From the NCBI RefSeq assembly GCF_003688995.1, contig NZ_PENI01000002.1, positions 310,001-374,000 on the forward strand: a stretch of 64,000 nt of DNA, in the 5' to 3' direction. Source of the stretch: Streptomyces shenzhenensis (GTDB taxonomy: Bacteria > Actinomycetota > Actinomycetes > Streptomycetales > Streptomycetaceae). Below the pieces are notes generated by a model, which was not told the origin of the DNA, ran no database searches, and saw only the letters and a program-made list of their open reading frames with translations. The number at the start of each line of letters is the position of its first letter. Positions within the stretch are counted from its first letter, which is position 1. Shown here piece after piece: positions 35,736-43,902 of the stretch. Position numbers and translations under genes: made by a program.

Positions 35736-35975
35736 ATGCCGGTTCCCCTGCCGACCACCACGACCCGATGGCGCTGCACCCTCTGCGGCAACCTCACCCG
35801 CTTCGACGTGACCCGCGCCTCGAAGGTCGTCGAGTACGTCCATCTCGACCTCGCGGGCGAGCCCAAGGTCGAGGAGCGCGAGGTGCTCAGTGAGACCATC
35901 GAGTCGGTGCGTTGCCGCTGGTGCAACGCGGTGGACCAGGTGGAACTGGTGGAGAGGCCGGGCGCCGACTCCTGA
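35736..35975 (+). CDS. Small zinc-ribbon-like protein (79 aa)
   Basis: Two CxxC pairs, C14/C17 in WRCTLCGN and C60/C63 in VRCRWCNA, frame a beta-rich acidic middle and would bind one zinc as a zinc ribbon. No other domain is present. GGAAGG stands upstream of the ATG, though at a longish distance. It lies 40 bp before the NYN-domain gene on the same strand and is probably cotranscribed with it; a nucleic-acid-related role for the pair is an inference. I recognise no named family. Confidence 0.75.
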   Translation: MPVPLPTTTTRWRCTLCGNLTRFDVTRASKVVEYVHLDLAGEPKVEEREVLSETIESVRCRWCNAVDQVELVERPGADS

Positions 35976-36015
35976 GCGCGGGAGGCGGCCCCGCACGGGC
36001 ATTGGGGTGTGACGG

Positions 36016-37359
36016 ATGGTGGAGACCACAGGCGGGGGGCCGGACGACGGCACCGCTGAGGTGCTTGACCGTCCGCTGCCCGACGGGGTGCGACGCCGGG
36101 TCGTGCAGATCGTGTCGGACGGCTTCGGCGGCCTGACGATCGGTGAACTGCCCGCCCAGCTGCGGCAGTATGCCCGGTTCGCACCGAACCGCCGGGCCAA
36201 GTTCGCGGGCAACGCGATGGCCGCCGCCCTGGAGTCCGATCCGCTGTTCCGGCAGCGCATCAGCGAGAAGCTCAGAGAGGCGCAGCCGGAACTCTGCGGC
36301 GCCCTCGACTCCGGCTCGCCGCCCCCGGCCGCGGACCCGCTCGACGTGGCGGCCGCGGCCTATGTATTGCGCCCGGCCGGCTGGGTGAAGCTGGTGGCCG
36401 CGGCCGGCGAGGAGGCCCAGCGGGCGGACGCCGAGCGCGCCGACGAGGAGAGCCGCGCCGAGCTTGAGCGGCTGCGCACGGAGCTGGAGCGGGCCCGCGA
36501 CCAGCACCGGACCGAGGCCGAACGGCTGCGCGCCGAACTGGAGTCGGCGAAGCGGGAGGCCGAAGCGCTGCACCGCAAGCTCCGCGCGGCCCTCAGCGAC
36601 GTCAAGCGGGGCGACGCCGCCCTGCGCAAGGTCCAGAGCGAGATCGAGGCGGTGCGCGCCGAGGGGCAGGCGCAGGTCTCGGCAGCCGAGAGCGAGGCCC
36701 GCCGGCTCAAGGCCCGGCTGGGGGAGGTCGAGGCCGCCCTGGAGGCCAGCCGCAGGGCGGCCCGGGAGGGGCGCAGCGTCGAGGACATGCGGGTGCGGCT
36801 GCTGCTCGACACCGTGCTGGACGCGGCCCAGGGGCTGCGCCGCGAGCTGGCGCTGCCGCCCGTCTCCGTGCGGCCCGCCGATTCCGTGGACGCGGTGGAG
36901 CCGGGCCGGATGACCCCGAAGGACATCGCCGCGCGGGCGCTGTCCGAGCATGATCCGGCCATTCTGGACCAGCTTCTCGCCCTGCCGCAGGCGCACTTGG
37001 TGGTCGACGGCTACAACGTCACCAAGACCGGCTATCCGCAGATGCCGCTGGAGAAGCAGCGGCTGCGGCTGCTCGGCCAGCTCTCGCAGCTCGCCGCGCA
37101 GACCGGTGCCGAGGTGACGTGTGTCTTCGACGGCGCCGAACTGGCCGCGCCGGTGCTGCTCGCCCCGCCGCGCGGGGTACGGGTGCTGTTCTCCAAGCCG
37201 GGCGTCACGGCCGACGAGCTGATCCGCCAGCTGGTGCGGGCCGAGCCGCCGGGCCGGCCGGTCATCGTCGCCTCGACCGATCGCGAGGTGGCCGACGGCG
37301 TCGCCCGCGCGGGTGCCCGACCGGTGGCTTCTGCGATGCTTCTCAAGCGACTGTCATAA
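36016..37359 (+). CDS. Coiled-coil protein with C-terminal NYN (YacP-like PIN-fold) nuclease domain
   Basis: The 447 residues divide into an N-terminal helical region (about 20-100), a long Glu/Arg/Ala coiled coil (about 135-260) and a C-terminal NYN_YacP domain. That domain opens with LVVDGYNVTKTGYPQ, where the Asp and Asn are catalytic-type, followed by VTCVFDGAELA and IVASTDREVADGVARAGARPV with further acidic residues. The PIN-like acidic set is intact, so RNA cleavage is plausible; the B. subtilis relative Rae1 cuts mRNA in the ribosome. The coiled coil suggests dimerisation. GTG codons upstream are possible, but ATG 36016 fits the frame and spacing. Confidence 0.85.
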   Translation: MVETTGGGPDDGTAEVLDRPLPDGVRRRVVQIVSDGFGGLTIGELPAQLRQYARFAPNRRAKFAGNAMAAALESDPLFRQRISEKLREAQPELCGALDSGSPPPAADPLDVAAAAYVLRPAGWVKLVAAAGEEAQRADAERADEESRAELERLRTELERARDQHRTEAERLRAELESAKREAEALHRKLRAALSDVKRGDAALRKVQSEIEAVRAEGQAQVSAAESEARRLKARLGEVEAALEASRRAAREGRSVEDMRVRLLLDTVLDAAQGLRRELALPPVSVRPADSVDAVEPGRMTPKDIAARALSEHDPAILDQLLALPQAHLVVDGYNVTKTGYPQMPLEKQRLRLLGQLSQLAAQTGAEVTCVFDGAELAAPVLLAPPRGVRVLFSKPGVTADELIRQLVRAEPPGRPVIVASTDREVADGVARAGARPVASAMLLKRLS

Positions 37360-37486
37360 AAGTCAACGTACATTCCTAATGCCCGAATTGACGGAAACGT
37401 CGCTCGACGTAGCGTCAAGTGGTCATCACTGCACGTGAGTTGTGGGCAAAGAATGCATGGAGTGACGGATTTTTTCTCCTGAGGAT

Positions 37487-37516
37487 TTGAACTGATCACA
37501 ACTGGGTCACTAGGGT
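37487..37516 (+). promoter_or_regulatory. Probable promoter of the first NlpC/P60 gene
   Basis: TTGAAC at 37487-37492 and TAGGGT at 37511-37516 are separated by 18 bp, a good match to the housekeeping sigma factor. The start of transcription would fall near 37523, leaving a leader of about 44 bases. TGATCAC occurs in the spacer and again at 37538, which could mark an operator. Confidence 0.6.
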
Positions 37517-37566
37517 CGGCTCGAACCTCCACACGGGTGATCACTCAAAAGAAGGAGCCCGTCTCC

Positions 37567-38601
37567 GTGGCGTCCCATCGTCGACCGAAGCAGCCGAGCC
37601 GCACGCGCGTGACCGTGCTGACCACCGCAGCCGCCGCTGCCGTAGCCCTGAGCGCGCAGGCCGCCAACGCGGCTCCCAGCGAGAAGCTGAGCAAGGACGA
37701 GGTCAAGGCCAAGGTCGACACGCTCTACGAGCAGGCGGAGCAGGCCACCGAGAAGTACAACGGGGCCAAGGAGAAGCAGGAGAAGCTCCAGAAGGAGATC
37801 TCCACCATCCAGGACAACGTCGCCCGCGGCCAGGAGGACCTGAACAAGCTGCGCGACGGCCTGGGCACCATGGCCAGCGCGCAGTACCGCTCGGGTGGCA
37901 TAGACCCGTCCGTCCAGCTCTTCCTGTCCTCCGACCCGGACGACTACCTCGACAAGGCGTCCACGCTCGACCAGTTGAGCAGCCAGCAGGTCGAGGGCCT
38001 GAAGAAGATCCAGGACAAGCAGCGCGAACTCGCGCAGCAGCGGACCGAGGCGACCGACAAGCTCAAGGACCTCGCCGCCACCCGCACCGAGCTGGGCAAG
38101 AAGAAGAAGGAAGTCCAGGGCAAGCTCGGCGAGGCGCAGCGGCTGCTCAACTCGCTGACGGCCAAGGAGAAGGCGGCGCTCGCCGCCGAGCAGGACCGGG
38201 CCAGCCGCTCCTCCGCCGAGCGGGTGAACCTCGGCACCTCCACCCCCGCCTCCGGCCGGGCCGCCGCCGCCTTCGCCGCCGCCCAGTCCAAGCTCGGCAC
38301 GCCCTACGTCTACGGCGCCACCGGCCCCTCCTCCTTCGACTGCTCGGGCCTGACCTCCTGGGCCTACGCCCAGGCCGGCGTCGGCCTGCCGCGCGTCTCC
38401 CAGGCCCAGGCCAATGCCGGCCAGCGCCTCTACAGCCAGAGCCAGCTCCAGGTCGGCGACCTGGTGATCTTCTACGGCGACCAGCACCATGTCGGCCTGT
38501 ACGCGGGCAACGGCCAGGTGCTGCACGCCCCGCGCACCGGCACGGTCGTCCGCTACGAGTCGATCAACAACATGCCGTTCCAGTTCGGCGTCCGGGTCTG
38601 A
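37567..38601 (+). CDS. Secreted NlpC/P60 peptidoglycan endopeptidase (paralog 1)
   Basis: GAAGGAG lies nine bases before the GTG at 37567; a GTG at 37537 lies ahead of that site and is less likely. The 344-residue protein has a signal peptide (cut after ANAAP-like residues near 35), a long coiled-coil region (about 40-205) that includes the QYRSGGIDPSVQLFLSSDP helix turn, and a C-terminal NlpC/P60 domain. C259 (FDCSGL) and H308 (HHVGLYAG) are the catalytic pair. The enzyme should cut stem peptides, as RipA does, with the coiled coil acting as a regulator. Paralog 2 lies just downstream in the same orientation. Confidence 0.92.
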   Translation: MASHRRPKQPSRTRVTVLTTAAAAAVALSAQAANAAPSEKLSKDEVKAKVDTLYEQAEQATEKYNGAKEKQEKLQKEISTIQDNVARGQEDLNKLRDGLGTMASAQYRSGGIDPSVQLFLSSDPDDYLDKASTLDQLSSQQVEGLKKIQDKQRELAQQRTEATDKLKDLAATRTELGKKKKEVQGKLGEAQRLLNSLTAKEKAALAAEQDRASRSSAERVNLGTSTPASGRAAAAFAAAQSKLGTPYVYGATGPSSFDCSGLTSWAYAQAGVGLPRVSQAQANAGQRLYSQSQLQVGDLVIFYGDQHHVGLYAGNGQVLHAPRTGTVVRYESINNMPFQFGVRV

Positions 38602-38672
38602 TCCGTACGCCTCGGCCGACCGGGGTTCCGTAGCGCCCGAACGGGCGAATCCCGATAACCGAAACTGACTCC

Positions 38673-38708
38673 ACGCCCCGCCGGTGACCTGCGTCAGCGG
38701 CGGGGCGT
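38673..38708 (+). terminator. Terminator between the two NlpC/P60 genes
   Basis: ACGCCCCGCC at 38673-38682 pairs perfectly with GGCGGGGCGT at 38699-38708. It shows that the two paralogs are separate transcription units. Confidence 0.8.
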
Positions 38709-38733
38709 CACGCTGTGCGACCGGTGAAGGGCT

Positions 38734-38968
38734 TTGGCCCGCGGGTGCCTGCGCGGCTACTGTCTGCCGCGTTTCCCCCACGACCGGGACATCCCCTCCC
38801 GGCCCCGGGGAACGGTAACCGTCCGTCGGCAGCGCGTGCGCCGAAGGGGCGGGCCGGTGCCACCGGACGAGGGCGCGCAGGCCGCAGGGCCGACCGCGAC
38901 CGCTCCGGGCACCGGCCGCGGCCCCGCAGGCGAGCGAGCGGTCATGAGGTGAAGGAGTGCGGCCTTCC
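38734..38968 (+). promoter_or_regulatory. Promoter and about 200-base structured leader of the second NlpC/P60 gene
   Basis: TTGGCC (38734-38739) and TACTGT (38758-38763) are 18 bp apart, placing transcription start near 38770. The next 200 bases are rich in complementary GC blocks, for example GGGCCGGTGCCACCGG. Long leaders before Streptomyces cell-wall hydrolase genes often hold a cyclic-di-AMP riboswitch, but I could not match that consensus here. Confidence 0.4.
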
Positions 38969-39988
38969 GTGGGGTCCCATCGCCGCCTTGCACCGTCCGG
39001 GTTCGACCGGGGCGCCACCGTCCTGTGCGTACTGTCCGCGACCGCCGCCGCCCTGGGCGCCGCAGGCGCCGCACCGGCGAGCGCCGCGCCGAACGGCGAG
39101 GGTCCCGCCGAGGTGGACCGCCTCTACGAGGAGGCGGAGAACGCGACCGAGGCGTACAACAAGGCCGACGAACAGGCCGGGAAGCTGCGCGAGCAGGTCC
39201 GCGAGGCGCAGGACCACATCGCCCGCCAGCAGCAGCACATCAACACCATGCGGGAGGAACTGGGATCGCTGGCCGGCGCCCAGTACCGCGCCGGCGGCAT
39301 CGACCCCGCGGTCGCCCTGCTCTTCTCCACCGACCCGGGCGACTACCTCGACAAGGCCGCCGCCCTCGACCGGATCGGCATCCGCCAGGCCGACCGGCTG
39401 CTGGAACTCCAGTCGGTCATGCGTGAACTCGCCCAGGAACGGGCCGCGACGGCCGGGAAGCTGGCCGAACTGGAGAAGAACCGCAAGGCCGTCGCCACGC
39501 ACAAGCGCACCGTGGAGCGCAAGCTGGCCAAGGCCCGGGAACTGCTCAACTCCCTGCCGTACGCGCAGCGCGCCGCCTACGAGCGGGCCTCCCGCGACGG
39601 CGCGGCCGACCTGCCCGACCTGCGGGGCGTCAGCGCCCCGAACGGCCGCGCCGCCGCGGCCATCGCCGCCGCCCGCTCCGCGCTCGGCCGCCCCTACGTC
39701 TGGGGCGCCAACGGGCCCGCCGGCTTCGACTGTTCGGGCCTGATGCAGTGGTCGTACGCGCAGGCCGGGGTCCAGCTGCCGCGCACCTCGCAGGCCCAGC
39801 GGTACGCCGGCCAGCAGGTCCCGTTCTCCCAGATCCGCCCCGGAGACCTGGTCGTCTACCGCTCGGACGCCGGCCATGTCGCCATGTACGCGGGCAACGG
39901 CCAGGTGATCCACGCCCCGCACCCCGGCGCCCCGGTGCGCTACGACCCGGTCGGGATGATGCCCGTCTCGTCGGTCACCCGGGTCTGA
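38969..39988 (+). CDS. Secreted NlpC/P60 peptidoglycan endopeptidase (paralog 2)
   Basis: The 339-residue product matches paralog 1 domain for domain: a signal peptide ending near AAPASAAP, coiled coil with the same GAQYRAGGIDPAVALLFSTDPGDYLDKA block broken by few changes, and a C-terminal NlpC/P60 domain with C255 (FDCSGL) and H303 (GHVAMYAG). I start at GTG 38969; GTG 38957 sits one base after the AAGGAG site and is too close. The two genes arose by tandem duplication and have since gained different control regions. Expected to act in the cell wall. Confidence 0.9.
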   Translation: MGSHRRLAPSGFDRGATVLCVLSATAAALGAAGAAPASAAPNGEGPAEVDRLYEEAENATEAYNKADEQAGKLREQVREAQDHIARQQQHINTMREELGSLAGAQYRAGGIDPAVALLFSTDPGDYLDKAAALDRIGIRQADRLLELQSVMRELAQERAATAGKLAELEKNRKAVATHKRTVERKLAKARELLNSLPYAQRAAYERASRDGAADLPDLRGVSAPNGRAAAAIAAARSALGRPYVWGANGPAGFDCSGLMQWSYAQAGVQLPRTSQAQRYAGQQVPFSQIRPGDLVVYRSDAGHVAMYAGNGQVIHAPHPGAPVRYDPVGMMPVSSVTRV

Positions 39989-40022
39989 CCGGGCGCCGCG
40001 GGCGGGCCGTACGATCGGGCAG

Positions 40023-41213
40023 ATGGCTGGTCGCAGGCAGAGGTGGCGTTCGGGAGCCGTCGCGCTGTGCCTGCTGCTCGTCCCGCTGGCCGGGTGCGGC
40101 GGCCGGACGACGGCCGACCCGGCGCGGGCCGAGGTGCAGCAGGTGCTCGACCGGCGCGCGGCGGCCCTCCTGGGGCACGACGAGACGGCGTACGCCGAGA
40201 CGGGCACCCGCACCGGGTACACGCGGCTGCGCGCGGTGCCGCTGGCGTCCTGGACCTACCGTGTGACCGGTCTGCGGCGCACCGGCGCCGACGTCACCGC
40301 CGAGGCCCGGCTGAGCTACCGGGTCCGCGGCCACGACCGGGCCCCCGTGACCACCGACCGCACCCTCGTCCTCGGCCGCACCGCCGACGGACGCTGGTAC
40401 GTCGACTCCGACCGGCCCGCGACGAGGGCGGCCCAGCAACTGTGGGACCAGGGCGCCGTGTCGGCCGTCACGGGCGCGCACAGCCTGGTGCTCGGGGTCG
40501 GGCAGTCCGCGCAGACGCTGAACGCCTACGCGCGGCTCGCCGACCGCGCGGTCCCGGCCGTGTCCGGGGCCTGGGGCACGGACTGGACCCGGCAGGTCGT
40601 CGTGCTCGTGCCGCGGTCCCTGGACGGGATGGCGGGCCTGCTCGGTTCGCCTGCCTCCGCGTACCGGGGGATCGCCGCGGTCACCACCGGCGAGGCGGGC
40701 GGCCCCGCCCGCGCCCCCGCGGACCGGATCGTGGTCAATCCGGAGGCGTTCGCCCTCCTCGGCGACACCGGCAAGCAGGTGGTGCTCACCCACGAGACCA
40801 CCCATGTGGCCACCCGCGCGCACACCACACCGGCCACCCCGCTGTGGCTGTCCGAGGGGTACGCGGACTGGATCGGCTACCGGGGCACGGAGCGCACACC
40901 GGTACAGGCGGCGCCGGAGCTGTCCCGTGCGGTCCGCGCCGGGCGGGTTCCGGCCGACCTGCCGGCCGACGGGGACTTCGGCTTCGCCGGCGACCCCGCG
41001 CGGCTCGCCCGGGCCTACGAGGGCGGCTGGCTGGCCGGCCGGATGATCGCCGAACACTGGGGCGAGGACCGGCTCGACGCCTTCTACCGCGCGGTCGGCG
41101 CGCACGGGCAGCGGGCGGGCGCCGTCGAGGACGCACTGCACCGGGAACTCGGCACGACCCTGCCCGACTTCACCGACCGATGGCGGGCCTACCTACGCTC
41201 CCGACTCACCTGA
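40023..41213 (+). CDS. Lipoprotein zinc metallopeptidase (HExxH) of unknown substrate
   Basis: The 396-residue protein has a lipobox (PLAGC, Cys 25). An N-terminal alpha-beta domain of about 115 residues resembles NTF2-like accessory domains. A gluzincin-type catalytic region follows, with HETTH (H257, E258, H261) and the downstream Glu in WLSEGYADW (E278), the third zinc ligand of this class. It should cleave proteins or peptides at the outer membrane face. It follows the two wall hydrolases, and its stop is only 29 bp from the convergent membrane transferase. Confidence 0.82.
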   Translation: MAGRRQRWRSGAVALCLLLVPLAGCGGRTTADPARAEVQQVLDRRAAALLGHDETAYAETGTRTGYTRLRAVPLASWTYRVTGLRRTGADVTAEARLSYRVRGHDRAPVTTDRTLVLGRTADGRWYVDSDRPATRAAQQLWDQGAVSAVTGAHSLVLGVGQSAQTLNAYARLADRAVPAVSGAWGTDWTRQVVVLVPRSLDGMAGLLGSPASAYRGIAAVTTGEAGGPARAPADRIVVNPEAFALLGDTGKQVVLTHETTHVATRAHTTPATPLWLSEGYADWIGYRGTERTPVQAAPELSRAVRAGRVPADLPADGDFGFAGDPARLARAYEGGWLAGRMIAEHWGEDRLDAFYRAVGAHGQRAGAVEDALHRELGTTLPDFTDRWRAYLRSRLT

Positions 41214-41242
41214 CCGACGCCCGGCTAGCGCGCCGCGTTGGG

Positions 41243-42472
41243 TCAGGGGGAGACCGGAGCCTGCTTCGTGCGGGTGGGCAGGCCGGGTAGGGGAGCCGTG
41301 CGGTCCGCCGGGACCGTGGACCGCCACAGCCGGCGGGCGGCGAGCAGCGTGGCGGCGACCAGCAGTCCGTTGCGCAGGAACAGCAGCCCCGTGCCGTACC
41401 AGTCGCCGACCACGACGTGCGAGAAGCCGATCGGGAACTCCAGGACGGTCACCAGGGTGGCCGCCAGGACCAGCAGGGCGGGCCGGCCCATCCGGGTGCC
41501 GCGGAAGGACACACAGACCGCGGCGAGGCCGATCAGCCAGACCATGTACTGCGGGCTGATCACCCGGCTCGTCGTGGTGAACATCAGCACCGCGGTGAAC
41601 GCGGCGTCGGCGAGCGAGTGCGGCCGGAACCGGGTGGCCGCCAGCCGCCACAGCAGCAGCCAGCCGAAGACGGCACAGGCGAGCGTCAGCGCGGCGGTGC
41701 TCACCAGAGCGACGTACGGACCCAGGAACTCCACCGAGCCGTAGTTCAGCAGCACCTCGCCCCGCCAGCCGAAGTGCCGGGCCACATGGAAGACCAGGGC
41801 GCCCAGCGACTCCACCTCGGTGCCCCGGTCGCGCTGGAAGGCGAGGAAGGCGAAGGCGCCGGGCATGGCGACCGCGAACAGCGCCGCCACCCCCGCCGCG
41901 GTGGCCGCCGCGGCGCCCCACGCCCGCAGCCGCACGGCACCCACCAGGAGCAGCACGGGCCACACCTTGACCATCGCCCCGAAGCCGGCCAGCGCCCCCA
42001 TCACCCGGGGGCGGCGGGCCCCCGCGTACACCGCGGCCACCGCCACCGCGGTCACCATCACGTCGTAGCGGGCATAGGCCGTCGGGCCGAGCAGCGGCAG
42101 GCCCGCCACCCACACCCAGGCCCCGCGCGGCGACTTGCCGGGGCGCCGGCCCGCGTACCCGAGCAGGGAGAGGACCGCCAGATCGGCGAGGAGGGCCAGG
42201 AGGAAGAAGGCGGTGGGGTAGTCGAGGAAGGGCAGGGTGCCCGGCGCGAGCACGGCGAGCGCGGCGGCGGGCGGATACTGCCAGGTCACGTCGTCCAGCG
42301 GGAACGTCCCGTGGCGCAGCACCTCGTACCAGCCGTGGTAGATCACCGACACGTCGGTCGTGACGTCCGCGCCGGGGAAGACGAACACCCGGAGGACGAA
42401 GAGCAGCAGCAACAGCCGGGTCAGCCCCCAGGTCCCCAGCAGTGCGGCCAGGGGCCACCTCGTGCCCGCCAT
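41243..42472 (-). CDS. Integral membrane glycosyltransferase, GT87/DUF2029-like (GT-C fold)
   Basis: The 409-residue protein has about ten hydrophobic helices and a first loop with DVTTDVSVIYHGWYEVLRHG carrying the acidic residue expected of GT-C enzymes. The second loop contains the WQYPPAAAL segment that is typical of GT87 mannosyltransferases using polyprenyl-phosphomannose. It likely adds mannose to a lipid or glycan outside the membrane. ATG 42472 is five bases after AGGTG. It is divergent from the PimB-like gene, so two mannosyl-lipid enzymes may share this 166-bp control region; that link is inference. Confidence 0.82.
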   Translation of the reverse strand: MAGTRWPLAALLGTWGLTRLLLLLFVLRVFVFPGADVTTDVSVIYHGWYEVLRHGTFPLDDVTWQYPPAAALAVLAPGTLPFLDYPTAFFLLALLADLAVLSLLGYAGRRPGKSPRGAWVWVAGLPLLGPTAYARYDVMVTAVAVAAVYAGARRPRVMGALAGFGAMVKVWPVLLLVGAVRLRAWGAAAATAAGVAALFAVAMPGAFAFLAFQRDRGTEVESLGALVFHVARHFGWRGEVLLNYGSVEFLGPYVALVSTAALTLACAVFGWLLLWRLAATRFRPHSLADAAFTAVLMFTTTSRVISPQYMVWLIGLAAVCVSFRGTRMGRPALLVLAATLVTVLEFPIGFSHVVVGDWYGTGLLFLRNGLLVAATLLAARRLWRSTVPADRTAPLPGLPTRTKQAPVSP

Positions 42473-42638
42473 GTTCACCTGGGTCCCTGTCCGTTGTAGT
42501 TTGTCTTGGCTCCGCGTGAGCGACGTCACACAAGATAGACGATCACTCTCTGTCTCCGAAATGGCCCGACTGACGTGGCCATGGCCGATGCGGCGTGCAC
42601 CTCCGGTTACGCGGGCGCGTTGGATAGGTTGGGCGGTG

Positions 42639-43781
42639 ATGCACAAGACCCTGATCGTGACCAACGACTTCCCGCCCCGGCCGGGCGGCATCCAGGCGTT
42701 CCTGCACAACATGGCGCTCCGGCTCGATCCCGAGCGGCTCGTCGTCTACGCCTCCACCTGGAAGCGCGGCCGGGCCGGCGCCGAGGCCACGGCCGCCTTC
42801 GACGCCGAGCAGCCCTTCACCGTCGTACGCGACCGCACGACGATGCTGCTGCCCACGCCCGCGGTGACGCGGCGGGCGGCCGGGCTGCTGCGGGAGCACG
42901 GGTGCACCTCGGTGTGGTTCGGGGCGGCTGCGCCGCTCGGGCTGATGGCGCCCGCCCTGCGGAAGGCGGGCGCCGAGCGGCTGGTGGCCACCACCCATGG
43001 GCACGAGGCGGGCTGGGCCCAGCTGCCTGCGGCCCGGCAACTGCTGCGCCGGATCGGGGAGTCCACCGACACGATCACCTACCTCGGCGGGTACACGCGC
43101 ACCCGGATCGCCGCCGCGCTGACCCCGGCGGCGGCCGGGCGGATGGTGCAGCTGCCGCCCGGCGTCGACGAGAAGACCTTCCATCCGGAGTCCGGCGGTA
43201 CGGAGGTGCGGGCGCGGCTCGGGCTGACCGACCGGCCGGTCGTGGTGTGCGTCTCGCGGCTGGTGCCGCGCAAGGGGCAGGACACGCTGATCCGGGCCCT
43301 GCCCCGGATCCTCGCCGCGCAGCCGGAGGCGGTGCTGCTGATCGTCGGGGGCGGACCGTACGAGAAGGAGCTGCGCAGGCTGGCGGGCGACACCGGGGTG
43401 GCCGGCTCGGTGCGCTTCACCGGCGCCGTGCCCTGGTCCGAGCTGCCCGCGCACTACGGCGCCGGGGACGTCTTCGCGATGCCCTGCCGTACCCGGCGGG
43501 GCGGGCTCGACGTCGAGGGGCTCGGGATCGTCTATCTGGAGGCCTCCGCGACCGGGCTGCCGGTCGTCGCCGGGGACTCGGGCGGCGCGCCCGACGCGGT
43601 GCTCGACGGGGAGACGGGCTGGGTCGTTCGCGGCGGCGACCCTGACGAGGCCGCCGAACGGATCATCACCCTCCTGGGAGACCCCGAACTACGCCACCGA
43701 ATGGGCGAGCGAGGCCGAGCCTGGATCGAGAAAACCTGGCGCTGGGACCAACTGTCCCAAAACCTAAAAACCCTCCTGTAA
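42639..43781 (+). CDS. pimB: GT4 glycosyltransferase, PimB'-like phosphatidylinositol mannosyltransferase
   Basis: The 380 residues match the mycobacterial PimB' pattern closely: TNDFPPRPGGIQAFL at the start, VWFGAAAPLGLMAPA, STHGHE-like TTHGHEAGW, SRLVPRKGQDTL with the donor-binding Arg-Lys, and CRTRRGGLDVEGLGIVYLEA with the catalytic Glu. It would add the second mannose to PIM1 at the inner membrane face, using GDP-mannose. TAGGTT at 42625-42630 lies just ahead of GTG 42636 and ATG 42639, so the message is probably leaderless and may start at the GTG. The assignment to PimB' is by resemblance; a related acceptor is possible. Confidence 0.85.
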   Translation: MHKTLIVTNDFPPRPGGIQAFLHNMALRLDPERLVVYASTWKRGRAGAEATAAFDAEQPFTVVRDRTTMLLPTPAVTRRAAGLLREHGCTSVWFGAAAPLGLMAPALRKAGAERLVATTHGHEAGWAQLPAARQLLRRIGESTDTITYLGGYTRTRIAAALTPAAAGRMVQLPPGVDEKTFHPESGGTEVRARLGLTDRPVVVCVSRLVPRKGQDTLIRALPRILAAQPEAVLLIVGGGPYEKELRRLAGDTGVAGSVRFTGAVPWSELPAHYGAGDVFAMPCRTRRGGLDVEGLGIVYLEASATGLPVVAGDSGGAPDAVLDGETGWVVRGGDPDEAAERIITLLGDPELRHRMGERGRAWIEKTWRWDQLSQNLKTLL

Positions 43782-43787
43782 AACCCC

Positions 43788-43835
43788 GCCCCAAAGGGGC
43801 GCGGGGAACTGCGCGACAAGCCACAACACACCCGC
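43788..43835 (+). repeat. Single copy of the family 1 repeat
   Basis: The core starts at 43796, only 15 bp after the glycosyltransferase stop, preceded by GCCCCAAA, and continues with GACAAGCCACAACAC. It lies between convergent genes. Confidence 0.85.
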
Positions 43836-43902
43836 ACCCGCGAACGGTGATCAGCCACCCACCCCGGATGGCGCCCGCGCTCCCCGGCGGAGCCGAGGAC
43901 CC

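Noticed and set aside
38770..38968. A cyclic-di-AMP (ydaO-type) riboswitch before the second NlpC/P60 gene
   Set aside because: The gene type and leader length fit, but I could not find the conserved core sequence, so I list only a structured leader.
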